From contig NC_081414.1 of assembly GCF_030272615.1 (NCBI RefSeq), positions 907,685,009 to 907,749,008 of the forward strand: a stretch of 64,000 bases of DNA. The letters are read 5' to 3'. The notes below the pieces were generated by a model. That model searched no databases, was not told the DNA's origin, and saw only the letters and a list, made by a program, of their open reading frames with translations. The stretch is from Cryptomeria japonica. Its lineage: Eukaryota > Streptophyta > Pinopsida > Cupressales > Cupressaceae. The translations under genes were made by a program, and so were the position numbers. This document shows, piece by piece, positions 34,806-46,279 of this stretch. Every line of letters begins with the position of its first letter. Position 1 is the stretch's first letter.

Positions 34806-34846
34806 CCTCTAATTAATTAAATATCTAATATTTAATAGTTATTCTC
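34806..34846 (+). repeat. A 3' LTR, middle segment
   Basis: CCTCTAATTAATTAAATATC and following bases match 10197 onward in A's 5' LTR, allowing for a 27-bp internal difference. It is cut at TTATTCTC by insertion C. Confidence 0.85.
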
Positions 34847-36226
34847 TTATGCAGAGCATCTTGAAAACCCAATCACAACTCTAGGATTATGTTGATCCAT
34901 CTATATTTTTACCATTATAAAAATTCATTAGAGGCATATTCCATCATACTTCAACAATCAATCAATCAAGAAAACACAAACTTGATCCAAGTATCAAATT
35001 TGCCAACTTGTTGTCCCTTTGGATAGACCTGTACACATAGGTATATAAATATCTAACCAGATATAAAAAATTCAATTCCTTTAGTCAGAACCTGAATAGA
35101 TTTCTTACAAACAACATATCCCAAATTTAGCCAAGATTTTTGTTGTCCCCAAATAAGACATGTGCATGCCCAGTCCATCTAGGGCATCAAATATCTTTCA
35201 CAAAATGAAATGAAATGATTCCAAACTAATGGAACATGAAATATTTATAGATCTAGTTTCATAATGTGTAAGCCATTATATTTTCAAATGGTTAAATCAT
35301 TAGATAATCATAAACCCTTGTCTGCAACTCCATTGAAGATAGTTTAAAAATAGTTTTCACCAAAATCTTCATAACTTACACAAATTTGCATAAAAATAAC
35401 TCAAACTAAAATGAAATTCAATTTGATTCATATATCTTTCCAATGAATCTATTTTTAGGTCATAATTCTTCCCAATGAGTCTATACCAAATGCTACAACA
35501 TGACTGTTCTCAGGAAATCTCAAATCTGCAAACAACCACTTTCACCGAAACTTTCATAACTTATTCATTTATTCATTAAACTACACCAAACCAAAAGAAT
35601 GAGAAAGAGGATTCATTCCACTATCTAACCATTATAAATATATAGGGTTTCCAGGCCATACATGGTCGTACAAGGCCTGGAAACAACAACTTAACACAAA
35701 AACACCAATCAAAATGCAAGTTTTAAACACACCAATTTGTTCCAAAACTTTATCCTCCTTCTCTATTCTTCCAATAATGATTTGGTTTGACCAATACAAC
35801 ATATTTATAGACTCTTTTGTAGTTATAAACCATCCAACTACCTTTATGACCCTTCATCTTCCCTTTTACAACTTTATGTGCAATTTTTGCACTTTTACAT
35901 TTTTGCAAATGTTGCACTTTTGCAATTTTCTTGCAACTTTGACACTTTTTCCTAATGACTCCCCAAATTGTAAAAACTCTTATAGACTATTTGAGATATT
36001 TTAAGCTGATTTTACCCTTCCATGGGTTATTTCAACAATCTTGACCTTATAGACCAAACTAGGACCTAAAGAACAACTTTTAACAACTTTATGCAAATAA
36101 TTACAATAATTGATCTTGTCTTTACAAATGGATTCATCATAAATCAATACATCATAAAAATGATCAAAATGACTTTAAAAATCACTTTCTCCTGGCGACC
36201 TCATGTTCTTGGGTGCTCTTGCACCA
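34847..36226 (-). mobile_element. C: solo-LTR-like insertion in A's 3' LTR
   Basis: About 1.38 kb not present in A's 5' LTR. On the minus strand it starts TGGTGCAAGAGCACC, nearly the same 15 bases as the G1 LTR. It ends in TGCATAA or, if canonical, TGCA. ttctc flanks both sides (34842-34846 and 36227-36231) and fits a 5-bp target duplication. It contains no pol sequence, so it is probably a solo LTR of a gypsy family related to G1. The left boundary is uncertain by three bases. Confidence 0.7.
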
Positions 36227-37073
36227 TTCTCCTATCCTATAGTCTCAAATATTAAATAATTTATAAATTATTTAAATCCCTTTTCCAACTCACCTTCCAT
36301 CTCCACTTCATCTTCCCTTTACCAACTCATCAAACATGTTCCTAAGGAAATTAATATTTCTTAAATATTAATTCATCATTTATCTCCAACCTCCAAACTT
36401 AATGAATATTGTGTATGTGCACATATTTCATAACCTTCTCCTATATTCTCTCCAACACTCCCTACATCTTAGGAAGGACTTGAGTCCACTTGTCCTATCA
36501 TGCCTAAATTTTCTCCAACTATCCCTAGATTCTCGCAGTTAGTAACCCAGTCAAGATGAGATGAGTGACACTTGTCTTCTCGTTCCCCATTTCTCTCAAC
36601 CTTCACCTTTGCTCACAACCATCCAAATCTACAGATCTGATCATGACCGTTGATCTAAGCCACATCATCTTATCCTCTCAAAGTTTATAAAATCAAGAGC
36701 TTTAGTTGAGAGAGAGTTAAGCTTCAAGACTTGAAGAGACTTCAAGTACATTTTCAAACTAATCATTTGCATCCGTGAGTTTTAATCTTGAAGAAAATAT
36801 CAATTAGCATTTTAGCATAATCATGTAGTATTGCATATCATAGCATTTGTGAACTATCAGTTATCAGTCCATTCTTCATATGCCATCTTGGAATCTATCA
36901 GTGCATTGTCTGAGAGCACACCGTCTGCAACCAGGAATAGTGGAGTTAGGACACAATGAGACATAAACCATGAAGGTAATATTAGTATTCTTATTTCATA
37001 TTTATTTCATGTAGTTTCATTGGTATTTTATGAAACTAACTTGTTACAGGTAGCATTCTGAGGATGAAATTCA
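36227..37073 (+). repeat. A 3' LTR, last segment
   Basis: It resumes at TTCTCCTATCCTATAGTC and matches 10274-11154 to the end AAATTCA. TATA box TATAAAA at 36686-36692. It lacks the extra 33 bp present in the 5' copy near 11065-11100. Confidence 0.88.
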
Positions 37074-37084
37074 AGTCGACATAG

Positions 37085-38143
37085 TGTTAGATCCCAGAGG
37101 CAACTAAGAGGGGGGGGGGGGGGGGGTTAATCAGTTGTCTAATAAATACAAATCAAAACTAACTTAATCAAACTTAATGCTTAATGTCGATAAACCAAAT
37201 TTTAATGTTGGTAGATAATTTAACAGTTAATTACAGTACCGGTAAAGTTTAATGCATGAAACAAAAAGACAAATAACATACACAACACATAACATAGTTA
37301 TTTGTACGCGGAAACCCTGTAAGGGGAAAAACCATGGTGGGAAACTTTACCCACAATTAGATGATACTACTGTAGATAGTATGTGTGTACAATATGGAGT
37401 CTGCACATGCAAAAAGGACAATTTTCTAATGCTCATTGCTCAATCACAAAATGGGAGTCACACTGACTACAATTGGATGGTTAAATCCAATGATAATGTA
37501 CTACTCAAAATAGCATCTTCATGTACTATATTCAGTATTGGTTAAGCTTTGATTTTCCTTCTTCAAACCTTCCTTCAATCTTGAATGATGTTTGTATGTA
37601 TAGCTCTACTTATATTCACATATACCTTATTACAATCCTTTTCCACACTCTACCACACAATCTCATAAATGAGATCTTACATATATACCAAAACCTAAGA
37701 CCAAATGTGTATGTCGGCTCACTAAGATATTACAATAAAATCAATATGCGACGCATTATGTCGGCTCAATGCATTTACAATAATAATAAATCATCTTCAT
37801 AATGTGTCGTGTTGATCTGGAATAGATAAGCTTGTCGGTGCATATCCTGCACCTATTTGTCGGTAATAGCAAATATGCAAACCCGATTAGACCAATGAAC
37901 AAATCACCAAGACCAAGTGTCCAAACGATGTCTTCGACATAGCCAAGTAATCTCTAGATGATAATAGATCATCCTCAGTATCGGTGAACAATATAATCCT
38001 GCTGGTTAACCAAATACCGGTGACAGTGCATAAGTCACTGATCATACTGGTGAATATAACCAAAGATGTCCAAGTGTTCTCAAGTGTTTGACAAGTGTTG
38101 ACATAAATGACAAAACCATATCAACATATCTAAAATACCAACA
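37085..38143 (-). repeat. D: copia-type LTR, minus orientation
   Basis: On the plus strand it runs from TGTTAGATCCC to ATACCAACA, 1059 bp, so on the minus strand it starts TGTTGGTATTTTAG like C1 and C2. It has the 17-base G-run (37110-37126) near one end and the GGAAACC...GGAAAAACCATGG block (37310-37340). No PPT or pol follows, and flanks catag/atttg do not match. It is a solo or truncated LTR. Confidence 0.75.
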
Positions 38144-38283
38144 ATTTGATCAAATATTCAAAGAATTAGTAAGTAAACTAAAGGAAATACCATCAAATAA
38201 ATAGGTTTCTACCTAAAATTAGAGCATCTTTGGATATGAGAGTTTTTGAAACATATGAAATGAAAATGAAGTTGCCATATAGG

Positions 38284-38907
38284 TGTTGAACACACCACCA
38301 GACTAAGTGAGGGGGCATGAATCATCCTTGAACAAATACTGAAAGATAATTTATGAACACCAATACACATGAGAACACGAAATTTACATGAAAAAGTCCA
38401 AGAAGGGAAAAATTATTGTGAGAGAGTTTCTCTCCTCTAATCAGACCTCTATTGTTATATGCCTTTGTTCTTTTGTGATCACTTATCTTTTTCCTCTCTC
38501 TCTCATATTTTCCTTTTTTCTCACTCTACCTTTACATACACACTTTAGTCCCTTCTTTTTTCTTCCCTTATTCTTCAATAAATCTCTACTACTTCACACA
38601 CTTAGATTCATTACATGTACACTCTAGAATTTTTCCCTCCAAAAAAGTCACTCAAACTTGTCTTCTAGAGCTTCTAAGAAACTTGTCCTTAATCACAATT
38701 AATAATTGCTCCATCTTTTAGTCTTGGATCCATCTTTGAGTACAAATTACTATAATTAGTAATATTCATCTTCTCATCTACCTTGACATCATGTTGGTTG
38801 GAGTATGAGATTTTTTTGATCTAAGGTCTTCTAATCTATCTAGATCCACTTAACCATTAGAAACTAGTTCTTCATTAAATGTAGTTGTCTTCTTGTTTTA
38901 TCCAACA
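38284..38907 (-). repeat. Old copia-like LTR fragment
   Basis: On the plus strand it starts TGTTGAACACACCACCAGAC, then AGTGAGGGGGCATGAATCAT, and ends TTATCCAACA. The layout (G-run then TGAATCA, later GGGAAAAATTATTG) follows the pattern of the other copia LTRs but is diverged and short (about 624 bp). The ends are uncertain. Confidence 0.45.
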
Positions 38908-39786
38908 ATCTGCTTGATTGGATTGCAAACTACTTCATTTGGAGTATTTATTAAATCCATCTCTGCACGCAAGAAATCACCTTTCATCCTAATGGAAGCT
39001 GATTTATCATGTGCAGTCCACCACATCAATTTCTCCTTCTTAGTCATCAAGTCAAACTTACTCAAACTCCCCATGTGGACCATTCATCTATCAACATGCA
39101 TCGGTGTCATTAAAATCTTCCCAATTTGTCAAAGGCTACAAGGTCACATCGTACTAAAACCCTTTCATAGCTTCACTACACCCCTAGTAGTTTGTTTAAT
39201 CAATCCTGCAAAACCACGAAGCCAAAAGTCCTTTTCATTGTCTTGCTACCAATTTCCCTTTGTATGGCAGTCTTCTTGCCAATCAGAGAAGTCACTAGTT
39301 TCTAACCTGATGGTCACATTTTTTGTCACCCCGCAGTCACCTTTTGTCAATGTGACAACTTCGGAGTCAATCAAAATCTTTATGTCACTATAGCTTCCAA
39401 GGTTTACAAGAAGTGATTTTGTGTCATACCGATACACCAAGTCACACCAAAAACAAACATGTCACTGGGACACTAATACTATCACACCAAAATGAAGGCA
39501 ACATCAACAAAATGAGGAACGTGTCACATCGAAAAGAATGTTTCAGTGTAAGACCAAAGGGGCACCCAAAGGAAGAAAAAATCTTGCTGAAAGGGCAAGT
39601 CTTGTTGGAAAGGATTTTCTATTGGCCCACCACCATGAAGCCCACACAAAAGGAGACCTAACCAATAACCACCATGTAAGCACCATGAAGCATGAAGGAT
39701 AAGTCGGGGGCTACTCAACACATCACCACTAGAGTAGACCATACCATTGTTAACACATGAATACTTTTGAATATTTGGGCAAGGTG
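38908..39786. other. Unrecognised segment with short minus-strand open stretches
   Basis: Two minus-strand open stretches (38898-39083 and 39246-39440) encode, for example, KGDCGVTKNVTIRLETSDFS and KLMWWTAHDKSASIRMKGDF. I recognise neither as gag, pol or a host gene. They could be a decayed internal region of the LTR just to the left, or a captured fragment. The section 39441-39786 shows nothing. Confidence 0.35.
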
Positions 39787-41042
39787 TGTTAACAGAAATC
39801 AAGAAGGAAGACTGAGAGGGGGCGATGAATAAGTCTTCACCAGATGCAACAAATTAAACTCCAAAACAAAAAACTAGTAAATCATAGCAATAAATAGATA
39901 AGAAAATTAACTGCACAACACATAAGACCAAGATTTTTGATGCGGAAAACCTGGTTAATGGAAAAATCATGGTGGGAACCTACCCATAGTAAGATGATAC
40001 TCTGCAGTAGTATGCAAAAAATATTACAATGGGGAATGCACATGCATTCAGGCACAATTGTTAGATCTTACTGCTCAAAAGATATTTGCCCAGAAGGCTA
40101 CAACCTTTAGGGAAATCTCACTGACTTCACAATATGATTCAGATTACAATCCAGAAGAAATGAATTGCAATGGTAGCATCTACAAATGCTTGATGATAGT
40201 TCTGATTAAGCACAAAATTGTCTTCTTTGTAACACCAATCTCACCTAAACACTTCACTGAATGATAAATCTCTTGTTTTCACATTCACCTCTCTTTGATA
40301 ATGCCTACACTATCTCAAATACCTAAACTACATGAATATCTCATCTATATATACAAATCATCAACCTTGATAACAAGGTCGGCTAAACCCTCAACTCACA
40401 ATTACAAAAGTTACATTATATGATACAAAGATCAACCATCGGACCAATATAATGATTTACATTACATAGCATGGCCCTAATTCAAATTCCCAAATAATCA
40501 CATCCATCAGAAATCACGCCAAGATCAACCGCAACATGCTACACCACCGAAAATACCTAATAACATGAAAATCATCAAAAGTTCATAGAAATCACCAAAA
40601 ACTTGCACAAAAATAAATCCAGATCACCAAAATAAATAGGACATGGCTAGGAAACACCAACAAGAATGTTAGAATCATCCGAAACAGTTGCACCAACACC
40701 ACCTATCAAATATTCACCGGTCAATGTCTAAAGGCTCAAGAAGACAACCAATCAACAACTTTCACAAAGAAAGATAACTTGTAGAGAACCAAATCATGAA
40801 CCATTTGAAATGAAGATACACAGACCATCCAAGACAATATCTCAAAGTCTCAGCACAAGATCTAATCACACTAGAATATACCAAAGGAAATACTAGTCTC
40901 TACAAAATAGTGATCAACAAAACCAAACTACAAAACTAGATCAGAAAATCTTCCCAGACTCATCAGAATAAATCACAAGAATATGTTGACATCAATGACA
41001 ACAACATATCCTAGTAGCAGTAATGACAAACCATATTCAACA
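39787..41042 (-). repeat. E 3' LTR
   Basis: On the plus strand it runs from TGTTAACAGAAATC to CATATTCAACA, 1256 bp. The G-run GAGAGGGGGCGATGAATAAG is at 39809-39830 and the GGAAAACC...GGAAAAATCATGG block at 39943-39975. The right edge touches the PPT complement. The left edge could be 39785. Confidence 0.82.
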
Positions 41043-41365
41043 ATCTCCCCCTTTGGCATTGATGGCAACATATGAATGTGAAAAATAGTCAATGCAAAGA
41101 AAGAAGATATTACCAACAAACTCCCCCTAAGATCAAGATAGATAATGGATTTTTCACATGATCTCTCTCCCCCTTTGATAGAAATGCCAAAGATCTCCAA
41201 AACAGAAAACCAAACTCTCTCCCAAAATAGAAACATGAATCTCTCTCCCCCTAGGACACACAACCAAATCAACAGACTACTCCAGTAGAGGAGCAACACT
41301 AACACACCAATCTAGATAAAAGAATAAGGCTCTGAAATTCACCAGATTGATACAACTCAATGCAT
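41043..41365 (-). other. E polypurine tract and 3' untranslated region
   Basis: The complement of the PPT, ATCTCCCCCTTTGGCATTG (41043-41061), touches the LTR. Further PPT-like words CTCCCCCTAAGATC (41121) and CTCTCCCCCTTTGAT (41166) follow. This is the same arrangement as in C1, G and I. Confidence 0.8.
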
Positions 41366-41639
41366 CTACTTCTCATCAGGAGGGGTGGATACCCCTAACC
41401 TGTCTCTCAAGTAGACAAACTTATCTACAAGCAAAGGCTTAGTGAAAATATCAACAATTTGTTCCTTTGTAGATACATACTCTAGCTTCACCTTCTCTTC
41501 ACTAACTTGCTCTATCAAGTAATTGTATTTGATTGATATATTCTTAGTCTGTGAATGTTGCACCAGATTATTTGACATGTTTATAACACTGGAATTATCA
41601 TAGTAAATGATAGTAGGCTTATCATGAATAACTCTCTTA
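41366..41639 (-). pseudogene. E RNase H, C-terminal fragment
   Basis: The minus-strand frame reads IIYYDNSSVINMSNNLVQHS, with the catalytic Asp of RNase H. It continues SIKYNYLIEQVSEEKVKLEY and VDIFTKPLLVDKFVYLRDRL, ending GVSTPPDEK at a stop at 41366-41368. It is open as far as it goes and is truncated at its N-terminal side by C2. Confidence 0.88.
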
Positions 41640-42793
41640 TGTTGGCCATATGATGGAATTTATTATGTGTTGCATTGATGTTTTATCATTGATGTCAACA
41701 CTTATTGTTATGATTATTTACCAGCTTCCGATAGGAGGATTGGATTGGGAAGACAATCAGTTGATTGTCACCGATATGATCTAGTTGATGGAATAAGTTT
41801 GTATGGGTGGTTCATATGCTTGTGAAGTATGTTTTAGTCAGTTGGTATTGACTTGATGATTGGATGCTATCTTATGTTCTAGTAAGCTTGCTTTATTGGT
41901 TTGGTAACGGTTTCACCAATAAAGCTTTATTGAAGATCTTTGATGTAATGCATAAGTGGTGTTGGTGCAACTTCTAGAAGGATTTAGGATGTTGATGGTG
42001 ATTGTGTTCATCCCTTGACTGATTGGTGTCATTTCTTTGGTGCGTGTGGATCTATTTTAGGTTCGGTGCTATCTAGGTTATCGACCGGTTTGCATGAAAT
42101 GTGTTGGTAAATTCTCCGATGCGCTTCCAGGATGTTTTATTGATTGGATGATATTTGTTTGGCCTGAGGCCGACATGTGTTATGATTTTATTTCAGGATT
42201 ATGTAATGGATCTATTTAATTATCATTTGTGTGGCCAAGACAATTGGTTAGGTCCCGAGTTGGTATAAATATATGTAAGATCTCAATATAGATCATATGG
42301 GAATGAGCAAGGAGCGAATAATGTAATAATAATTTGTGTAGAGGATTTAGACCTCTGGTATTGAGCTTAACCAAAACTGTAATCTGGCATGTTTGATGCT
42401 ATCACCGACAGTTCTTCTCTCTGGATTGTAGTCCAAAAATATTGAGGTGGTTGACATATCTATAGTCAATGAGACTCCATTATGATGAGCAATGCACCCT
42501 AGGAAGTGTGTCTTCCTGCATGTGCACGCCCCTATTGTAATCATATACTTGTTGCAGAAGTATCATCTGACCGTGGGTAGGGTTTCCCACCATGGTTTTT
42601 CCTCATTGAGGTTTTCCATGTACAAATCATGGTGTTATGTGTTATGGTTAAATGGTATCGATTCTCTAATTTTGAGTTATTCTTTAATGCTTAATCGGTT
42701 ATACTAATATAAGGTTTTAAGTGCTTTAATTCACATAATTTATTAACAACTGATTCACCCCCTCCTCTCAGTTGTTTACCGGTTATCCTAACA
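41640..42793 (+). repeat. C2 5' LTR
   Basis: It starts TGTTGGCCATATGATGG and ends GGTTATCCTAACA, 1154 bp. It is close to C1's 3' LTR in both ends and interior (for example ATTTATTATGTGTTGCATTG). TATA box TATAAAT at 42264-42270. The GGTTTTTCC...GGTTTTCC block is at 42587-42618 and the C-rich tract near 42757-42767. Confidence 0.9.
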
Positions 42794-42795
42794 AT

Positions 42796-42808
42796 TGGTA
42801 TCAGAGCC
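42796..42808 (+). promoter_or_regulatory. C2 primer-binding site (tRNA-iMet)
   Basis: TGGTATCAGAGCC lies two bases after the LTR end. It would prime minus-strand synthesis. Confidence 0.92.
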
Positions 42809-42851
42809 TAGTCCTCTTTTTGAAGAAGCTTATCCACTTGAGGAAGATCCT

Positions 42852-43920
42852 ATGGAAACTAATAGTTCAATTCATGTTTTCTGGAAGGACAACCCTAGGC
42901 TTGATGGAACAAACTATGGAGTATGGAATATTTGGATGGAGACTCATTTAATATGCATTGGAAAAGAAATTTGAGAAATAACTTGGAATGGTTACACTCC
43001 TCATAATATGGAATCTGGCATTCCTGCACTGGTAGACTTGGATAAGAAAATTGAGAATGATTACAGAGCTAGAGAATCCCTCTTAAGCGCCCTATTAGAT
43101 CAGTAAATCATGAGACTCAGACAAATCATCAAAAAAATCTATATGGGACAAGATGGAGACTCTGAATGAAGGTGATCCTACTGTTAAAATTGTAAAACTT
43201 GAATGTTATCGGGTAAGATATGAAATCTTGGAGATGGAGGAAGATGAAAGAATTTCTGCATTCGTGGAAAGGGTAAATGAAATTGTATTGGGAATTCAGT
43301 GTTGTGGTGGATCTCTAAGCGAGGAAGAGATTGTTTCAAAGTGTTAAGAGTTTTTCCACTGGCATATAAGATGAAGGTAACTGTAATTAATGAGCTAAGA
43401 ACCATGTCTAATTATTTTGCCAATAGAGATAATCTTGTTGGGAAGATATCTTCTTTTGATCTTGAAGAATTTGGTCCTTCTAGAGCTACAAATATTGATA
43501 CTACATTTAAGGCATCTACTTCATCAACTGACAAGCAAGATTGGAAAGTTTTGTATGCAAAGAAATTGGAAGAGATTAGGAAATAAGATGAAGAGCTTAA
43601 GAAACTTGAAGCCCTATTTTCTAGAAGGATACCTAGAGGTCCATCAGGAAGTAAGTATGAAGGAAAATCTCCTTTCAAATATTTTGCATGTAATAAGATA
43701 GGTCATTTTGCATCTAGATGTCTTAAAAGGAATTCAAAATTGGAAGAAAGAGAAAGAAGATATTTTAAGCTTGACCCTGAATATTATATCAAGCATAAGT
43801 ACAGGAAATACAAAAATAAATTATGCTACCATGTTGATGAGGAAGGAGTAACTGATGACTCAGAAGAAGAACCGATAGGAGATTCAGCTAGTGGATCTCG
43901 CAATGGAAAAGACTAGGTAT
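42852..43920 (+). pseudogene. C2 gag
   Basis: An ATG at 42852 opens METNSSIHVFWKDNPRLDGT then NYGVWNIWMETHLICIGKEI, the usual copia gag start. It continues with ETLNEGDPTVKIVKLECYRV and FVERVNEIVLGIQ in 43153-43347. The zinc knuckle near 43677-43721 reads YFACNKIGHFASRC: the first Cys of the CCHC motif is Tyr. Stops near 42975, 43107 and 43585 and frame changes near 43130 and 43345 disable it. Confidence 0.85.
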
Positions 43921-44290
43921 TTTATGCTATTAAGGAAGATTATCCGAAACCAGTTATCAAAAATGAGGAAAAGGCCCTTGCAACAAAATTTGAAGACACA
44001 GATGAATGGGTAATAGATAGTGGATGTTCTCATCATATGACAAGTGATAAAGGGAATTTTCTAACCCTACAAGAATTTGATGGTGGTCAAGTCAGATTTG
44101 GTAATAACAAGACATGCATGATCAAAGGAAGAGGAACCATTTCATTGGATGGTAATCATAACACTGATAATGTCTATTATGTTGAAGGACTAAAGCATAA
44201 TATTTTGAGTGTAGGACAATTGGTAGACAAAGGATTTCAATTACAATTCAAGGATGGAAAGTGCAAAATCATTAGCAAATCATAATTGGA
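43921..44290 (+). pseudogene. C2 protease region
   Basis: The copia protease active site reads EWVIDSGCSHHMTSDKGNF (near 44004-44058), followed by GGQVRFGNNKTCMIKGRGTI and NVYYVEGLKHNILSVGQLVD. The segment 44037-44285 is open. A TAA ends it at 44283-44285, where integrase should continue. Confidence 0.85.
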
Positions 44291-44964
44291 GATTGCAATC
44301 GGTACACAAACAAAAGGTAATATCTTTCATTTGAACTCCGGTAAAAAGACATGTTTGATTGCACATATTGATGAAAGTTGGTTATGGCATAAGAGGTTGT
44401 GTCATGTAAATTTTGATTGCATTGTAAATATTAGTTCAACTAAGCTAGTTAGAGATTAACCTAAGATTGTGAAGCCTCATAATCTGATATGTAAAGAATA
44501 TCAAATGGGTAAGCAAATCAGAACTTCTATTAAGAGAATACCTGGTAAATCTAATGATGTTCTTATTTGATTCATACTGACCTATGTGGTCTTGCCAATA
44601 CAAGAAGCTTTCAAGGTGATATATATTTTATGTTAATCATTAAAGACTATTCTAGAATGACCTGGGTTGCTTTTATAAGGGAGAAATCTGAAGCCTTTGA
44701 GAAATTCAAGATCTTTAAAGCTATGGTTGAGACAGAGATAGGAATGAAAATCAAGTGTCTAAGATCAGATCAAGGTGGTGAATTCACATCCAGTGAGTTC
44801 AACAGCTAGTGTGAGAAAAATGGCATTAGGAGATAGTTATCTGCACCCCAGACACCTCAACAAAATGGCATTGTGGAAAGAAAGAACAAAACCATTTTGG
44901 ATGTAGCCAAAAGCATGATGATGGAAGCTAATTTTCCTCATATCTATTAGAGAGAAGCAGTAAG
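44291..44964 (+). pseudogene. C2 integrase, N-terminal and core part
   Basis: HHCC region: SWLWHKRLCHVNFDCI, then ICKEYQMGKQIRTS, where the second Cys of the zinc pair is Tyr. Core: TDLCGLANTRSFQGDIYFML (Asp), KCLRSDQGGEFTSSEF (Asp) and TPQQNGIVERKNKTILDVAK (Glu). Stops at about 44458, 44568, 44807, 44834 and 44948. It is cut by solo LTR S at 44964. Confidence 0.87.
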
Positions 44965-46279
44965 TGTAGACACCTAAAAGTTGCACAATGAATTAAGTGA
45001 ATTTTATTTATTTAATTATTCTTAATTCTTCCTATTAATTAAATTAAGATTTAATTAATATACCCTTCTTCTATCTAAGCCATTTTAATTAAATTTACAT
45101 TTAATTAAAGATATCAGTTTATCCCCTTTCCCATTTTAATTAAATCTACATTTAATTAAAATCTCATTTGTGTTTAAATAAATCTAAATTTATTTATAAA
45201 TCCCCCCACTTGCAAAATCCTACAAATGCAAGTTGCAACCAAATTGAAATAAAGCAATTTATTTTAATTAATTCTATTTTCCCTCACCCACTTGCATTTT
45301 CCTACATCTCCCACTTGCATCCTAAATCCTATTCCTAATTCTTCTAGAATCCATTTAATCCTAATCAATTAGCCCATAACCATTAATGGTTAACTCAACC
45401 CTCTAGCATGATTAGAGACTTTTTCTCTTAACTCAACCCTCATCTAACCCAAGGGTCTTATCAAGCATTCATTACTTTGACCATAGTTATCCCTTTAACC
45501 TTTGCACAAGAATTTATCCTTTGGATAAAAGATTTATCCATTGGATAACCCTAACCTAACCTTAACCCTTACCTTCTAAGGTAACCTTCATGTCTTCTCA
45601 AGCATTTAATGCTTCTTACATCTCCTCTCAATCAATCTTTTGTTGATAATTGTCACCATTTCATTGGTGAGAATTGTGAACATGGATTGATTAACTTTCA
45701 ATCCTAGCCCTTGTTAAGATTATCCAAACTTGACCATCCATTGCCCTATTTTCCCTATAAATAAAGCCCATTCCTTCTTCAAAACAATGAATTCTTTGTG
45801 CATCAAACTTATAGTCTCATAGCATTAAGCATATTATCTCTCTTTGATAGAATAGCATGTTAGATCATTTTGATAGCATTATAATCTTAGATATATCAGG
45901 TTAATCTCATATCATGTTAGCTTCATCTTAGTACCATTTTCATACTAGTTTAAGCTTCATATCAATATCTTGCATCCTATCATCATCTAGTTTCATATCT
46001 AAATCATCACTAAGATCATGGTTGCATTCGATTTAGATCTTAGAATCATAAATATCATTCTTTAGGTTGTCATCTTAAAGAATCAAGTGCTCTTCCAAGC
46101 TGAGAGCCACCTTGAATCTTGAAGATCCTTGGAGATAGAGGAACATGGAATGATATTAAAGAGTTTAGATTCATTTAACTTGCTGTTTTGATTGATTTCT
46201 AACCTCTAATGCAATGTTTCATGTGTGTGTTTGAATTGTTTCCTCCTATTGCAGGTTGATACACATTTTCTAGCATACA
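44965..46279 (+). mobile_element. S: solo LTR inside C2 integrase
   Basis: It runs from TGTAGACACCTAAAAG to TCTAGCATACA, 1315 bp. It is flanked by a perfect 5-bp duplication gtaag (44960-44964 and 46280-46284). Integrase coding resumes correctly behind it (GDTDKKPYELWFGHSPT). TATA box TATAAATAA at 45756-45764. The interior shares long words with B's LTR, for example ATTGAAATAAAGCAATTTAT, so it belongs to the same Tat-like LTR family. Recombination between two LTRs probably removed the body. Confidence 0.93.

Larger units (their letters stand above)
10036..37073 (+). mobile_element. A: LTR retroelement without gag-pol, carrying an antisense PMD gene; split by B and C
   Basis: Two LTR copies start TGTATACACATAAAAATGGC (10036 and 16605). 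The internal part is only 11155-16604. No gag, protease, RT or integrase is visible in it. Its one coding remnant is a minus-strand plant-mobile-domain gene. A PPT (TCAAAGAGGGCCAAAA, 16589-16604) abuts the 3' LTR, giving plus orientation. That 3' LTR is broken by B (after 16772) and by C (after 34846) and ends near 37073. A looks like a non-autonomous relative of B. I found no convincing TSD (left flank gtgtt, right flank agtcg). Confidence 0.75.
39787..41639 (-). mobile_element. E: copia element, 3' part, cut by C2
   Basis: In minus sense this is the 3' LTR (39787-41042), preceded by PPT-rich 3' UTR and the end of RNase H. The coding sequence stops abruptly at 41639, where C2's 5' LTR begins, so C2 inserted into E's RNase H gene. 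The rest of E should lie right of the window. Confidence 0.88.

Noticed and set aside
37074-37084. gtgtt near A's right end (37084-37088) as partner of the left flank gtgtt (10031-10035)
   Set aside because: It would require A's LTR to end in ...GACATA and overlap the TGTT start of D. Chance match is more likely.
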